A stretch of 54,670 nucleotides of DNA from Bdellovibrionota bacterium (GTDB lineage Bacteria; Bdellovibrionota; Bdellovibrionia; Bdellovibrionales; JAMPXM01), in the NCBI GenBank assembly GCA_963170185.1, contig CAUJGS010000037.1, forward strand, positions 1 through 54,670. The letters run 5' to 3'. The position numbers and the translations under genes are program-made. The notes below the pieces were generated by a model that was not told the origin of the DNA, made no database searches, and saw only the letters and a program-made list of their open reading frames with translations. Below, piece after piece: positions 54,401 through 54,670 of this stretch (positions are counted from its first letter, which is position 1; the number at the start of each line of letters is the position of its first letter).

Positions 54401-54424
54401 TCTCAAGTTAGATTCCTCTTGAGA
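54401..54424. promoter_or_regulatory. Inverted repeat TCTCAAG-N10-CTTGAGA
   Basis: Seven-base arms separated by ten bases, 51 bases before the start of the small secreted gene and 90 past the end of the barrel gene. It is a candidate operator; the arm TCTCA is shared with the GTCTCA sites elsewhere in the window. Confidence 0.3.
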
Positions 54425-54513
54425 ACAATTTGCTGTGGTTCAAGAGTCTTGAAACTGCCACTGGCGCCACTCTCTTATCTCGAGCGGCTTCACTGATTGG
54501 TTTAACTGAACGA

Positions 54514-54670
54514 CTAGAAGATAAAACGAAGCTGCGACATCCAGCGATCGTGTCCGCGGTAGCGCGACACGTATCCCTGGTTTTCATTTGGCGGAAGACG
54601 GCTTCCCAAGACATCTCCCATCACCGACACGCGCCAGTCTTGCGTCGTCCCGTTCATCGAGAAGTCCAAG
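54514..54670 (-). CDS. C-terminal part of an outer-membrane barrel protein (cut by the window edge)
   Basis: The minus-strand frame is open from the window edge to the TAG at 54514 and gives the last 51 residues of a protein: LDFSMNGTTQDWRVSVMGDV, then a polar turn (PPNENQGYVSRYRGHDR) and WMSQLRFIF. Two amphipathic strands and the terminal Phe are the usual C-terminus of a BAM-assembled barrel. The 5' end lies beyond the window, so size and function are unknown. Confidence 0.72.
   Translation of the reverse strand, partial: LDFSMNGTTQDWRVSVMGDVLGSRLPPNENQGYVSRYRGHDRWMSQLRFIF

Noticed and set aside
54408-54614. 68-codon minus-strand frame near the right edge
   Set aside because: It overlaps, in another frame, the barrel C-terminus ending QLRFIF, which is far better supported.
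1-54670. CRISPR arrays, tRNA, rRNA, insertion sequences, prophage
   Set aside because: No regular spaced repeats, cloverleaf sequence, transposase or phage structural gene was seen; nearly all DNA is accounted for by protein genes.

Overview
The window is a gene-dense, moderately GC-rich bacterial chromosome segment with 48 supported protein genes (one cut by the right edge). It has no rRNA, tRNA, CRISPR array, insertion sequence or phage genes that I can see. The make-up suggests a Bdellovibrionota (Bdellovibrio-like) Gram-negative. Evidence for this is the many lone secreted or lipoprotein genes of unknown function, lipoprotein signals ending in FQNC, a PilZ protein with a receiver-like front half, a GGDEF protein, several outer-membrane barrels and exported peptidases. 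This placement is inference from gene content, not from a marker gene.

Layout. 1-7 kb: an Aer-type PAS histidine kinase, a small outer-membrane barrel closed by a strong terminator, a 914-residue exported-looking tandem GGDEF protein, a His-rich secreted protein, a PilZ protein and a lipoprotein-like gene. 7-17 kb: an NTF2-like protein, a secreted protein coupled to the helicase hrpB, a LON-domain protein, a Sua5-type tRNA t6A enzyme, a degenerate membrane histidine kinase facing an OmpR-type regulator across a 317-base AT-rich gap, an M23 peptidase and a Pro/Gly-rich beta-sandwich protein. 17-22 kb: a protein resembling the ATP synthase c ring subunit and two tandem Cys-pair RCC1-like repeat proteins. 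22-27.5 kb: a TetR - TolC - RND pump operon with no membrane fusion gene, ending in a terminator. 27.6-30.3 kb: a secreted protein with a caspase/gingipain-like His-Cys pair, a lipoprotein and a small CCCH zinc-finger protein. 30.3-32.2 kb: an ABC-2 exporter pair. 32.2-36.2 kb: a tightly overlapping operon of an Atg22-like MFS carrier, a small membrane-anchored protein, an HTTM protein and an M20 peptidase. 36.2-37.7 kb: an EamA exporter and a basic membrane protein. 37.8-42.1 kb: the MoxR - DUF58 - TgpA-like transglutaminase operon with a zinc-ribbon gene. 42-46.5 kb: an AidB-like acyl-CoA dehydrogenase, a cyclophilin with two possible starts, a DedA protein and an outer-membrane barrel with a triplicated stop region. 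46.7-54.7 kb: an exported endonuclease/phosphatase-fold lipoprotein, two secreted unknowns, a THUMP RNA methyltransferase, a Tyr/Trp-rich secreted protein, a divergent subtilisin-like protease, a small secreted protein and the C-terminal end of another barrel.

Two window-wide patterns stand out. Nine genes whose products all carry export signals share a run of five or six G as their ribosome-binding site, while cytosolic genes use AGGAG-like sites or none. An inverted repeat GTCTCA-N3-TGAGAY recurs in three promoter regions. Three convergent gene pairs interlock their stop codons within 4 bases. The most original leads are the clan CD-like protease, the paired 14-repeat proteins, the exported GGDEF protein and the c-subunit-like membrane protein.
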